This document shows, one piece after another, positions 49,704 to 59,081 of a stretch of 64,000 bases of DNA. The position numbers and the translations under genes are program-made. Under the pieces are notes generated by a model, which made no database searches, was not told where the DNA came from, and worked only from the letters and a program-made list of their open reading frames with translations. The stretch comes from Alistipes sp. (GTDB lineage Bacteria; Bacteroidota; Bacteroidia; Bacteroidales; Rikenellaceae): positions 1 to 64,000 of the forward strand of contig JAIDUK010000006.1 of NCBI GenBank assembly GCA_029060215.1, read 5' to 3'. How positions within the stretch are numbered: position 1 is the first letter of the stretch; every line of letters begins with the position of its first letter.

Positions 49704-52115
49704 ATGAAAAATTTCAATTTCTGGCGTTCGCTGTTTTTCGCAGCGTTGGCAGTTGTCGGGTTCGCCGCTTGTTCGGACGACGACGACAACAACGGCAATG
49801 GGAACGGGGATTCCTTGACTGTCAATGGCAAGCCGTCCGTCACTATCGGCGTGAATGGCGAGGCTGGCGAGACCGAGGCCGTCGAGGTTGTTTCGCCCGG
49901 TCAGTGGACCCTTGCTTTCGAGGAGGAGCAGGATTGGTGCGTGCCCAGCGTTACGGCCGGCAAGGGCGGTACTTCGGCGCTCAAGTTTACGGTCGAGGCT
50001 TTGCCCGAGGGTGTCGAGGAGCGTTCCGCTACGGCCGTTCTTTCGTCTCAGATCGAAATTCTCGGCGGGTTGTATCCGGTCACTGCCAAGGTCACCGTGC
50101 GTCAGTCGCCTTCCGGGTCGGCTACTCCCGATACCAACGTTGCTGCCGTCCGTGCGTTGCTTGTGGCTATGAATCCCACTTCGACTAAAGTCGATGTTAC
50201 CGAGGAAATCGCTGCCATGACCCTCACGGGTATCGTCGTTTCCAATTCGGAGGGTAAGAATACCGGCAGCACTTGGAATGTTTCTGTGCAGGACGGTATC
50301 GTTGCCAAGAATTCCGGTCTGACTATTTCCAACTCGAAATTCGCCGCAGGCACTTATACTCCCGGTATGTGCGTGACGGTTGCATTGACCGGTGCACAGG
50401 TTCAGTCCTACAACGGCTTGCTCCAGCTCAACATCGCCGATGCAGCTGCCGAGGCCATTACGAATGTGGCTACCGATGCTCCGGAACCTGTAGTTATTTC
50501 TTCCGAGGAGTTGTTCGATTACGAGTCCATGCTCGTGCAGATCGACAATTGTTATCCGACTGCCGGTTACGGCGCAGGTTGGAACACAACCACCAACAAG
50601 GGCAATGTCAATTTCGCTACTGCCGATGGGTTGTCGTTCGTTTGCCGCACGGGTTCTTCGGCGGTTTTCAAGGATCAGACTATCCCTGAGAAGATGGGTT
50701 CGTTGATCGGTATCGCAGGGCGTTACAATAACGACAAGCAGGTTTCGCCCCGTACTATCGACGACATCAAGCTCACCGAGGCCATTCCCGAGCCTGAGTA
50801 TACCAAGGCTACCATCGCTGAGCTGAAAGCCGGTAACTACGAGGTGGAAGCTACGCTTCTCGCTGTTTATCAGAAAGGTTTGTTGTTGGGCGATGAGACC
50901 GGCTATACGCTCGTCTTTTTCAACGACTGGAACACGCAGACGTCCAATCCCTATCAGAACGATGTAAACAAGAAGATTACCGTCAAGGGCGCTGTGTCCG
51001 AATACAATGGTCTGCTTCAGTTCTCGGCTCCCAAGACTGAAAATATCACTATCGGTGCCGCCAATCCGGATTACAAGTTGCCGGAGCCTATTGTTTTCGA
51101 TGCTGCCGGGTTGACCGCTTACGAGAGCGACAAGAAGTATGAGTACGTTTCGCTTACGGGGACCTTGGTTGTTACGCAGGGAACCAGCGGCGCCAATACT
51201 TATAATTCCTATACGGTTATCGTTCCCGGTTATACTGCCAAGACCGTCACGATGGCTTACGGTTTGGATTCTTACTATACGGGGCTCGTTACGGGCGACG
51301 TGGTCGATGTCAAGGGCTTTGCGCTCGGTTTCGATACTTCCAAAGTCAATATCATGGTTCGTGAGGTCGCTAAAAACACCACTACCCCCGCTTTGACTTT
51401 CACTTCGACTGTCAAGCCTTTTGCAGGCAGTAACCCCGAGGCTCAGACGCTCAATTTCGAGGCCCGTAACATTTCGGCTCTGGCGCTTGAAATGTTCTCG
51501 TTCACGGGTGCTGACGCCGATAAGTTCAATGTCGATTCTCAGAGCGATGATTCCGTGACCATCAGTGCAAAAGGTGATAATGATAGCGGTGTTACTTACT
51601 CGGCTACGCTCGTCGTTACGCTTGATGGTACGGTGTTGGACGAGATAGATGTAAAACAAACGAGTAAACCGGCGGCAGGAACAGGAACGTCTTATGTTTG
51701 GACTTTGGCAAAAGGAGATCTGACAACGAGTGGTGGCAATGTTGCTGGTAAGGGCACTCCTGCATTGACTTGGACTTCGACTGCAGCTACCTATATCGGA
51801 TTCGATACTGCGAGCAGTGCAAGAGGTGTACAAATTGGTTCTGCTAAGAATCCGACAAGCTCCTTTACACTTTCTACAGAGGGTTATACAGAAAAGATTG
51901 CAGCAATTGCAGTAAATGCCGCGACCACAGGAACGGCTACATTGACCGTTAAAGTGGGAGGGGTGCAAATCGGTGAGAAAGCGAATTTGACAACTGTTGC
52001 GACGCTTTATAAATTTGAAAGCGCTTCTCTTGTTGAGGGAAAGGTTGAAATTATTTTGGAAGCTACCGAAAAAGCGATGTATTTATCATCGGTAAGCATT
52101 AATCCAACTGAGTAA
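49704..52115 (+). CDS. Surface lipoprotein with BACON-like and DUF5689/OB-like domains
   Basis: An 803-residue lipoprotein. Lipobox VGFAAC followed by a D/N-rich surface-export-like stretch (SDDDDNNGNGNGD). A BACON-like domain (about 40-135, VEVVSPGQWTLAFEEEQDWCVPSV) is followed by at least two OB-like/DUF5689 units (about 150-260, LTGIVVSNSEG ... VQDGIV; about 360-430), another beta-domain with a further GTL/VTQGTS unit, and a C-terminal beta-sandwich (about 655-803). From about 51650 on, codon use becomes A-rich, unlike the rest. ATG at 49698 (two codons earlier) is an alternative start. Likely a binding protein for the adjacent nuclease system. Confidence 0.75.
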   Translation: MKNFNFWRSLFFAALAVVGFAACSDDDDNNGNGNGDSLTVNGKPSVTIGVNGEAGETEAVEVVSPGQWTLAFEEEQDWCVPSVTAGKGGTSALKFTVEALPEGVEERSATAVLSSQIEILGGLYPVTAKVTVRQSPSGSATPDTNVAAVRALLVAMNPTSTKVDVTEEIAAMTLTGIVVSNSEGKNTGSTWNVSVQDGIVAKNSGLTISNSKFAAGTYTPGMCVTVALTGAQVQSYNGLLQLNIADAAAEAITNVATDAPEPVVISSEELFDYESMLVQIDNCYPTAGYGAGWNTTTNKGNVNFATADGLSFVCRTGSSAVFKDQTIPEKMGSLIGIAGRYNNDKQVSPRTIDDIKLTEAIPEPEYTKATIAELKAGNYEVEATLLAVYQKGLLLGDETGYTLVFFNDWNTQTSNPYQNDVNKKITVKGAVSEYNGLLQFSAPKTENITIGAANPDYKLPEPIVFDAAGLTAYESDKKYEYVSLTGTLVVTQGTSGANTYNSYTVIVPGYTAKTVTMAYGLDSYYTGLVTGDVVDVKGFALGFDTSKVNIMVREVAKNTTTPALTFTSTVKPFAGSNPEAQTLNFEARNISALALEMFSFTGADADKFNVDSQSDDSVTISAKGDNDSGVTYSATLVVTLDGTVLDEIDVKQTSKPAAGTGTSYVWTLAKGDLTTSGGNVAGKGTPALTWTSTAATYIGFDTASSARGVQIGSAKNPTSSFTLSTEGYTEKIAAIAVNAATTGTATLTVKVGGVQIGEKANLTTVATLYKFESASLVEGKVEIILEATEKAMYLSSVSINPTE

Positions 52116-52129
52116 GAACTTTATTATCC

Positions 52130-52172
52130 AAACTCTTGACGGGAGTAACATCTCGTCAAGAGTTTGTTTTCT
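52130..52172 (+). terminator. Terminator after the BACON/DUF5689 lipoprotein
   Basis: AAACTCTTGACG (52130-52141) pairs perfectly with CGTCAAGAGTTT (52154-52165), followed by GTTTTCT. It would at least partly separate this gene from the nuclease gene 100 bases on. Confidence 0.75.
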
Positions 52173-52276
52173 CGTAGCTTTTCTTGTCTCGACATAGCTC
52201 AGATTGTCTGACTTTGCGCTTGACTTACGAAAAGTTTCGGTTTCTTTGAAACTCTTTTCTATTTTTTGTTTTTCGG

Positions 52277-53479
52277 ATGTCTCTTTTCAAGAATTTCCAT
52301 TTGCCTGCATGGGTATTTGCAGGTATCCTTTTTCTTTTCGCGGGATGCGGCGACAGCGACAGCGGACCTTCGGTTTCCGTGCGGCTCGACGCAGAGACCG
52401 TGAATTGCAATGCTACAACGAACCGGATCATCGCTACCGGCGAGGCCATGACTTTCCTCGCCACCATTCTCTCGCAGGGCGACGGCGATGCTTGGTGTTC
52501 GTTTTCTTCGTTCGATACGTCGGCCGAGCCTCAGTTGTCCAAGGAGGGGCATGTCAGCATCCCGATGAAACTCTACCTCTTGCGGAATCAGACCGACGAA
52601 GCCCGCGAGGCTCTTATCCGTGTCGTTTTTGCCAACGGTTTTAGTGCCGACCTCGTTTTGCGGCAGGGTGCTTTTTCGCCCCATCCCGACTACGACCGGC
52701 AGTGGGGCGAGCAGCCTTTCTTCCGCGAGGACGATGCTTATATATATAAGACTTATTATACAACACTCACCCGCGGCGGTTACGTCCGCAATTATTCCGT
52801 TTGTTTCGATACCGGGAAGCGTGTGTCGCATTGGGTGGCTTATCCGTTGACTATCAATTATGTGACGCCTAATCTCGGGCGGCCTAATCCCGAGCCGTGG
52901 GCCTACGATCCGAATAAGTATTTGCCTGCTATTCCGGAATCGGCGCAAGCCTATATTCTCCAAGGTTATGGTTCCGGCGCTGTGCGCGGCCACCAACTCC
53001 CGTCGGCCGATCGGTACAGTACTAAGGAGACCAATGCCATGACTTATTATGCGGTCAACATCATGCCCCAGAACTACGATTTCAATGGCGGTGTTTGGTT
53101 GGAGCTGGAGAATAAGGTTCGCGATAACATGACTCGCAATCCGTCCGATACGATCTTTGTTGTCACCGGGACTTATTTCGGCACCGGCAAGACCCTCACC
53201 GACCGCACGGGCAAGACCGTATCCGTTCCTTCCAATTGTTGGAAGGTCTTGTTGCGCGGTTCCAGCGGCAAGGCTGTCTGGGATTGTTCTGCCGACGAGC
53301 TCCACGGCATCGGTTTCTGGTTCGCCAACGATGCGTCCAACACGGCGTCGTTGCGCAGCTACGCCACCACCATCGCCGATATCGAGCAGAGAACCGGCTT
53401 CACATTTTTCCGCAACCTTCCCGCCGATGCGGCCGATGCCGTCAAGGCGCAGAATTCTCCTTCCGATTGGAACCTTTGA
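52277..53479 (+). CDS. DNA/RNA non-specific endonuclease (NucA type), lipoprotein
   Basis: A 400-residue predicted surface nuclease. Lipobox FAGC (Cys24), a beta-rich N-terminal domain (about 35-130, BACON-like), then the NucA/EndoG beta-beta-alpha-metal domain (about 160-390). The active-site motif is RGHQLPSADR with general base His239, followed by the Mg ligand Asn in AVNIMPQN (about 261-266) and Glu277 region (WLELENKVRD). The first residue of the classic DRGH is Val here, a position that varies in the family. It should cut external DNA and RNA to oligonucleotides. Confidence 0.88.
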   Translation: MSLFKNFHLPAWVFAGILFLFAGCGDSDSGPSVSVRLDAETVNCNATTNRIIATGEAMTFLATILSQGDGDAWCSFSSFDTSAEPQLSKEGHVSIPMKLYLLRNQTDEAREALIRVVFANGFSADLVLRQGAFSPHPDYDRQWGEQPFFREDDAYIYKTYYTTLTRGGYVRNYSVCFDTGKRVSHWVAYPLTINYVTPNLGRPNPEPWAYDPNKYLPAIPESAQAYILQGYGSGAVRGHQLPSADRYSTKETNAMTYYAVNIMPQNYDFNGGVWLELENKVRDNMTRNPSDTIFVVTGTYFGTGKTLTDRTGKTVSVPSNCWKVLLRGSSGKAVWDCSADELHGIGFWFANDASNTASLRSYATTIADIEQRTGFTFFRNLPADAADAVKAQNSPSDWNL

Positions 53480-53511
53480 CCGAACGTCTGAATCTAAAAT
53501 CATAAACCGCC

Positions 53512-54546
53512 ATGAAGAAAATCCTTTTCACAGGTCTGTTCGTCGTCTTGTTCGCGGCGGGCATCGCGCAGAAGCCGTATAAGATCGTCTTCTACAACTT
53601 CGAGAACCTCTTCGACACCATCCGCGATCCCGACATCTACGACGAGGAGTTCACTCCCGAAGGGGCTAAAAACTGGAATTCGGCCAAGTACAGCAAGAAG
53701 ATCGGCAATCTCGGGCGCGTGTTGTTCGACATTGCCGCCGCCGACCGCGATTTCCCCATCGTCATCGGCGTTTCCGAGATCGAGAACCGCAACGTCATGG
53801 AGGACGTCATCGCACAGCCCAAGCTCTTGCCCGCCAATTACCGCATCGTCCACTTCGATTCGCCCGATGCCCGCGGCGTCGACGTCGGTTTTTATTACCG
53901 GCCCGACCGGTTCAAGTTGGAGGGCAGCGCTCCCATTCCGTTCCGCATGCCTGAGTTGCCCAATTTCCGTACGCGCGATTTCGTCACCATGTGGGGCACC
54001 ATCGACGGCGAGCCTTTCTTCTTCCTCGTCTCCCACTGGCCTTCGCGTCTGGGCGGTAAGGAGGCTTCCGATCCCAAGCGTCTGTCCGCAGCCCGGCAGG
54101 TCCGTGCCATCGTCGATTCCGTTCAGCAGGCCAATCCCGCTACCAAGGTCGTCGTCATGGGCGACATGAACGACGACGCTACCGACGCCAGCATCGTCGA
54201 GGGGCTCAGCGCCAAGGGCCGGATCAAGGATTTGCAGCCCGGCGACATGTTCAATCCTTATATCGCTTTGCTCAAGGCCGGTTACGGAACGTTGGCTTAC
54301 CGCGATGCGTGGAACCTCTTCGACAACATCATCGTCTCAGAGAACCTCGTCGACGCGCCCGCCGGGACTTTGCGTCTGCTCTCCGTCGGCTCTTCGTCCA
54401 AGTTCTACGGCGGGATTTTCCAGCGGCCCTATATGCTTCAGCGCGAGGGGCAGTACAAGGGTTATCCCCTGCGTACGTTCGTCGGCAACAATTTCCAAGG
54501 CGGTTTCAGCGACCACTTCCCCGTCTACATCTTCATCGGTAAATAA
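53512..54546 (+). CDS. Exported endonuclease/exonuclease/phosphatase (EEP) family protein
   Basis: A 344-residue secreted metal-dependent phosphodiesterase or phosphatase of the DNase I-like fold. Signal peptide MKKILFTGLFVVLFAAGIA, then FYNFENLFDT, the metal ligand Glu in VIGVSEIENR, HFDSPDARGVDVGFYYRP, SHWPSRLGG, GDMNDDATD and the final FSDHFPVY. All catalytic positions are present. It follows the NucA-type gene by 32 bases and precedes the TonB receptor by 20, so it likely trims oligonucleotides or nucleotides in the same pathway. Confidence 0.88.
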   Translation: MKKILFTGLFVVLFAAGIAQKPYKIVFYNFENLFDTIRDPDIYDEEFTPEGAKNWNSAKYSKKIGNLGRVLFDIAAADRDFPIVIGVSEIENRNVMEDVIAQPKLLPANYRIVHFDSPDARGVDVGFYYRPDRFKLEGSAPIPFRMPELPNFRTRDFVTMWGTIDGEPFFFLVSHWPSRLGGKEASDPKRLSAARQVRAIVDSVQQANPATKVVVMGDMNDDATDASIVEGLSAKGRIKDLQPGDMFNPYIALLKAGYGTLAYRDAWNLFDNIIVSENLVDAPAGTLRLLSVGSSSKFYGGIFQRPYMLQREGQYKGYPLRTFVGNNFQGGFSDHFPVYIFIGK

Positions 54547-54566
54547 ACAGTGCAAACAATAACCTT

Positions 54567-57443
54567 ATGAAACTGAAATCTTTACTCTTCCTTTTCCTCG
54601 CTTCGGCCGTTTGCTCCGTCGCTTATGCGCAGGAGGGCGGCATCCGGGGCAAGGTCGTTTCGCGCGGCAGCCGCGAGGCGTTGGGCAACGTCAAGGTGAC
54701 GCTCGAATCCACCGGGCTCTCCGCCGTTACCGACCGCGACGGCAATTTCCTCTTCGAGAATCTGCCGCAGGGCGATTATCGCGTTGCTTTCGAGGCGCCC
54801 GATTTCGAGGACCTCGAGTTGCGCGTGCGCGTCGGGCAGAACATGCGCGACTTGGCTTCCGTCGTCGTCTCGCCTTTGATGACTTCCGCCGGGTTCGACG
54901 ATTCGGTTTTCGCCGAGTTCGACAGCGATTCGTCGGGTTCCGACGAGCAGGCGTTGCCTTCGTCGCTTTCGTCGTCCAAGGACCTTTATAACAGCGTCGC
55001 GTCGTATCGTTTCTCCGAGATGCGTTTCAACGTCCGGGGTTACGATTCGCAGTATTCGGATATTTACCTCAATGGCATCCGGTTCAACGACGCCATGACC
55101 GGTTACGGTCCGTGGTCGTTGTGGAGCGGTCTCAACGACGCTACCCGCAACCAGAATACCGTCGCCGGGCTCGGTTCTTCCGATTTCGGCATCGGGGGTA
55201 TCGCCGGTATGACCAACGTCAACGCCCGTGCTTCGCAGATGCGCAAGGGTTTGCGCGTCAGCGTCTCCAACGGCAACCAGATGTACCGGTTCCGCGCCAT
55301 GGTTTCCTACGCTTCCGGGCAGTTGGACAACGGTTGGTCCTATGGTATCTCCGTCGGTACGCGTCAGGGCGGCAACGGTTACGTCGACGGGGTTTATTAC
55401 AATTCCTACTCCTACTTCCTCTCCGCCGAGAAGCTCTTCCGCGACAACCATCGGTTGGCGCTCACCGTCTTCGCGTCGCCTTCCGAGCGCGGTGCCCAGC
55501 AGGCTTCCACCGACGAGGCTTACCAGCTCTTCGGCAGTAATTTCTACAATCCCAACGTCGGTTATCAGGACGGCAAGTTGCGCAATTCCCGCGTGCGCAA
55601 TACCCACGAGCCCGTCGTCATGCTCAATTATACGTGGGATGCTTCCGACAAAACCCGTTTGAACGCCGCCACGGCTCTGCGTTTCGGCAAGAACGGTTAT
55701 TCTGCCCTCACTTGGAAAGACGCCAGCGATCCCCGCGGCGATTACTACCGTTATCTGCCTTCGTCGCTCCTCAGCCAGATCGTGCCGGGCGTCACTTCCG
55801 AAGAGACCATCTACGAGTATAACTACCGTGCTCAGCAGTTGGCTCAGAATTTCACCGGCATGTTGCAGTACGACCGTTTCTTCCGCGAGAACCGTTTCAT
55901 CGACAATACGCTCGTCGACCAGTTCGCTTCCAGCAAGGATGAGCAGTTCAAGCAGACCATCGGTTCGCAGTACCGTTCCAACATCATCCTCGAGGAGCGT
56001 CATACCGACCAGCTCGATTACAACCTCGCTCTCGACGTCTCGCACCAGATCCGCAACAACATGCAGATTACCGCCGGCGCCAACCTCCGCGTCAACCGCA
56101 CGTGGTATTACGACGAGGTCAAGGACCTGCTCGGCGGCGATTATTGGTACGACATCGACAAGTTCGCCGAGCGCGACATGTCGCACAGCGCCATCAATTA
56201 CCAGAACGATCTGGATTATTATTACCAGACCGGCCACGCCCGCATCGCCCGCGTCGGCGACAAGATCAGTTACAACTATCGCGCGCATTTGCTCGAAACT
56301 TCCGCTTGGGCTCTCTACAACTATGCGATCGGCGGTTTCGCCATGAACGTCGGCGGCAAGATCGGTTATTCGTCCATGCACCGCGAGGGTCTTTGGCGCA
56401 AGGGGCTCTTCCCCGATAATTCGCAGGGCGATTCCAAGTCGCTCGATTACCTGATCTACAGCGCCAAGCTCAACTTGTCCTACCGTTTCTCCGGCGCCCA
56501 TTCGCTCGAGGCAGGTGTCGTTTATATGCAGAACGCGCCCAAGTTCGTCAATGCGTTCGTCTCGCCCCGCACCCGCAACACCACTACGCCCGGCATCTCC
56601 GCCGAGCAGATTTTCGGCGTCGACCTCACTTACAACCTCAATCTGCCTTATGTCAAGGGCCGCGTCTCGGGGTATTACACCACCATGACCAACCAGACCA
56701 AGGTCATTTCGTTCTACGACGACGTCGAGCGTTCGTTCACCAACTTCGCCATGAGCGGCATCGACAAGCGTTACTACGGCGTCGAGGCTGCCGTCTCCGT
56801 GCCCATCTGGAACGGTATTTCGGCCGTCGGCGCCGTCAGCTGGGGCGATTATACCTATACGTCCAATCCCGACTTCATCCAGACCATCGACAACAGCGAG
56901 GTCATCGCCCGCGGCGACAAGGTCAATTGGAAGGGCATGCACGTCGAGAGTTCGCCGCAGTTGGCTTTCAACATCGGTCTCGATTATCGCGGTCCGCGCA
57001 ATTGGTTCGCTTCGATCAACTTCAACTACTACGACAACCTCTACCTCTCGATGAACCCGCTTTACCGGACCAAGCAGGCGTCGCAGTATTATTCCAACAT
57101 CATCACCGACGAGATACAGAAGGGCAGCGGCATGGACATCGCCAAGATCAAGGAGGCCGCTCAGGGTATCGAGCGGATGCGCGCTCAGGAGAAGTTCGGC
57201 GGGTTCTATACCCTCAGCGCCAGCCTCGGCAAGAATTGGTACATCCACCGTAAGTACATGTTGGGTTTCAGCCTCGAGGTCAAGAACATCCTCAACGATC
57301 AGGACATCCGCACCGGCGGTTACGAGCAGATGCGTCTGCGCCGCGTCCGTACTCCCGAGGGCGTCAAGTTCTCCCGTTTCGATTCCAAGTATTTCTACAT
57401 GCTCGGGACCAATTATTATCTCAACCTCTATTTCCGTTTCTAA
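54567..57443 (+). CDS. TonB-dependent outer membrane receptor
   Basis: A 958-residue importer. Signal peptide (to about 21), carboxypeptidase-like regulatory domain (about 24-100, GGIRGKVVSRGSREALGNVKV), plug (about 140-235, MRFNVRGYDSQYSDIYLNGIRFND) and 22-strand barrel ending LNLYFRF. It is not SusC-like: the usual SusC TonB-box region is missing and no SusD gene follows; instead a DUF5689 lipoprotein does. Its place after two nucleolytic enzymes suggests uptake of nucleotides or oligonucleotides (inference). Confidence 0.9.
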   Translation: MKLKSLLFLFLASAVCSVAYAQEGGIRGKVVSRGSREALGNVKVTLESTGLSAVTDRDGNFLFENLPQGDYRVAFEAPDFEDLELRVRVGQNMRDLASVVVSPLMTSAGFDDSVFAEFDSDSSGSDEQALPSSLSSSKDLYNSVASYRFSEMRFNVRGYDSQYSDIYLNGIRFNDAMTGYGPWSLWSGLNDATRNQNTVAGLGSSDFGIGGIAGMTNVNARASQMRKGLRVSVSNGNQMYRFRAMVSYASGQLDNGWSYGISVGTRQGGNGYVDGVYYNSYSYFLSAEKLFRDNHRLALTVFASPSERGAQQASTDEAYQLFGSNFYNPNVGYQDGKLRNSRVRNTHEPVVMLNYTWDASDKTRLNAATALRFGKNGYSALTWKDASDPRGDYYRYLPSSLLSQIVPGVTSEETIYEYNYRAQQLAQNFTGMLQYDRFFRENRFIDNTLVDQFASSKDEQFKQTIGSQYRSNIILEERHTDQLDYNLALDVSHQIRNNMQITAGANLRVNRTWYYDEVKDLLGGDYWYDIDKFAERDMSHSAINYQNDLDYYYQTGHARIARVGDKISYNYRAHLLETSAWALYNYAIGGFAMNVGGKIGYSSMHREGLWRKGLFPDNSQGDSKSLDYLIYSAKLNLSYRFSGAHSLEAGVVYMQNAPKFVNAFVSPRTRNTTTPGISAEQIFGVDLTYNLNLPYVKGRVSGYYTTMTNQTKVISFYDDVERSFTNFAMSGIDKRYYGVEAAVSVPIWNGISAVGAVSWGDYTYTSNPDFIQTIDNSEVIARGDKVNWKGMHVESSPQLAFNIGLDYRGPRNWFASINFNYYDNLYLSMNPLYRTKQASQYYSNIITDEIQKGSGMDIAKIKEAAQGIERMRAQEKFGGFYTLSASLGKNWYIHRKYMLGFSLEVKNILNDQDIRTGGYEQMRLRRVRTPEGVKFSRFDSKYFYMLGTNYYLNLYFRF

Positions 57444-57465
57444 CCTCGTTTAGCGATTGTGCATT

Positions 57466-58755
57466 ATGAAAAATTATAGATTGTTTCTGGTTGCGGCGCT
57501 CGGCATTCTGTTGGCCGGGTGTTACAACGATTTCGATACGCCCGCTCCCGCCAAGGTCTGGACCGACGAGGATTTGGCCCAGCAGGGGTTGACGCCCATG
57601 ACTATCAAGGAAATGAAGGCTGTCTTCATCTCCGAGTTCGGGTCGTTGGAGAATACAGGGTCCAACAACAGTTGGTCCGATACCAAGACCGTCAAGTTCG
57701 GTGCTCCGTCGACATTCGTCGAGAAAGAGTTCCCCAATATCAATTTCCGCGAGGACATCGCCGACCGTTATATCAAGGGCAAGGTCATTTCCAGCGATGC
57801 GCAGGGCAACGTCTACAAGTCGCTTTACATCGACGACGGTACGGCCGCCATCGAGCTCAAGCTCTGCGGTACGTTGTACACTACTTTCAAGCTCAACCTC
57901 GCTACGATGGAAAGTACGTGGGTCTACGTCAAGCTCAAGGATTTCTACCTCGGCAACTACCGTATGATGCTTTCGTTGGGCGACGCTCCGTCCAACGCGC
58001 TCAATACGGGTTTGCGCAATAAGTACTACGCCAATTCCAACTTCGAGAGCGTCGATCTGTGGGCCAATCTCAGCAATCCCGCTTTCAACCGCGTGCTCGT
58101 GGGCGGTCCCTGCCGGTTGGACGAGACCAATATCAAGGTCGTCAATTCTTCCAATTATGCTCAGTTGGGGCAGGACGATTACGGGCGTCTGATTCGTTTC
58201 GAGGGTGTCAAGATCCGTTATGCCAACGTCACTTATCAGGACGAGGAGCGCGACGACGAGGGTAATATCAAGCGCGACGACGAGGGTAATATCATTTGGG
58301 GGCCCGACATCACCGCTCCCGCGTTCGGTACCAACGGCGATCCGTTCCCCAATTGGATCGTCACCGATTCGGGTTCGCCCGTGTTCAGCGCGTGGTATCA
58401 TTGGGCTTACACCCGTAATAATGTCAGCCTTTACGGTTCCGTGCTCATGACGTTGAACGACAGCGCCACCGGATCGGCTTCTCCCGGGGCTTATTCCATC
58501 CGTACCAGCGGTTATGCGCGTTTCTCCATGCGTCCCGTGCCACGCAACGGGACCGTCGGCAACGTGTTGGGTATCTACAGCATCTATTCCACTCGGTTGA
58601 ACGATTACGCTCAGTACCAGATCACCGTCAGCCGGATGGAAGACCTCGATTTCCCCAAGGAGTCGTTGCTCTCGCAGGAGTGGATCGACCACAATACGCC
58701 TGCTTCTTCTTATAATCCGCCCGTCAAGGACGGCGCCGGCGAGTACGACGATTAG
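57466..58755 (+). CDS. DUF5689 lipoprotein (receptor partner)
   Basis: A 429-residue lipoprotein (LLAGCY lipobox). The N-terminal 90-150 region IKGKVISSDAQGNVYKSLYIDDGTAAIELKL is an OB-like DUF5689 domain; the C-terminal part (about 300-410) is a beta-sandwich. It follows the TonB receptor by 22 bases, the place held by SusD in sugar systems. Residues around 262-277 contain a doubled RDDEGNI from an exact 24-base duplication. Expected role: surface capture of the ligand for the receptor. Confidence 0.82.
   Translation: MKNYRLFLVAALGILLAGCYNDFDTPAPAKVWTDEDLAQQGLTPMTIKEMKAVFISEFGSLENTGSNNSWSDTKTVKFGAPSTFVEKEFPNINFREDIADRYIKGKVISSDAQGNVYKSLYIDDGTAAIELKLCGTLYTTFKLNLATMESTWVYVKLKDFYLGNYRMMLSLGDAPSNALNTGLRNKYYANSNFESVDLWANLSNPAFNRVLVGGPCRLDETNIKVVNSSNYAQLGQDDYGRLIRFEGVKIRYANVTYQDEERDDEGNIKRDDEGNIIWGPDITAPAFGTNGDPFPNWIVTDSGSPVFSAWYHWAYTRNNVSLYGSVLMTLNDSATGSASPGAYSIRTSGYARFSMRPVPRNGTVGNVLGIYSIYSTRLNDYAQYQITVSRMEDLDFPKESLLSQEWIDHNTPASSYNPPVKDGAGEYDD
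58247..58294 (+). repeat. Exact 24-base tandem duplication inside the DUF5689 gene
   Basis: Two identical 24-base units (58247-58270 and 58271-58294) encode a repeated RDDEGNI segment in frame. It is a recent-looking slippage duplication in an acidic loop. Confidence 0.95.
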
Positions 58756-58804
58756 TCCCGTTTTCCCGGAACTGCGGTCTTTCCGCCGTGTCCCCCTTTT
58801 CTCC

Positions 58805-58833
58805 AAGAGGTGCCCCTCGGGCACCTCTTTTTT
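58805..58833 (+). terminator. Rho-independent terminator ending the nuclease/receptor cluster
   Basis: AAGAGGTGCCC and GGGCACCTCTT form a perfect 11-bp stem with a 3-base loop followed by T's. Confidence 0.9.
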
Positions 58834-59068
58834 CGTGTTCTTATCTTTCCGCTGATTCCGACCGCCTCGTCCTGTTACCTCTTCTTCTGCCATTCCGGGT
58901 TCTCATCCACGTCATCCCGGGTGCCCTTTCAGCCTGTCCCCCTCTCTCTTGTCATTCTGAGCGCAGCGAAGAATCTGTTTTCCTGCCCTGCCATTGCCGG
59001 AAGCAAAAGTGCGGGCGCCGTCGTAAAATATTTTTCGTCTCTCGCGGCCGGATTCGGCGTAAAATCGT
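58834..59068. other. Intergenic stretch before the structured RNA, no gene seen
   Basis: About 235 bases, C/T-rich, without a credible ORF. It contains one copy of a dispersed repeat (58951-58977). Confidence 0.6.
58951..58977. repeat. Dispersed element with core TTCTGAGCGCAGCGAAGAAT
   Basis: This 27-base motif (core quoted) is a widespread intergenic repeat known from many bacterial genomes and metagenomes, where it gives spurious peptides reading SERSEES or LSAAKNL. Only one copy is in this window. Recognition is from memory. Confidence 0.6.
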
Positions 59069-59076
59069 TACCTTTG
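59069..59076 (+). promoter_or_regulatory. -7 box (TACCTTTG) of the structured RNA
   Basis: It matches TAnnTTTG. Transcription would start near 59082. No clear TTG -33 box was found. Confidence 0.5.
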
Positions 59077-59081
59077 TCTCC

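Noticed and set aside
49689-51968. Minus-strand frame of over 700 codons opposite the BACON/DUF5689 gene
   Set aside because: It has no domain and low-complexity content; the plus frame has a lipobox and recognisable domains.
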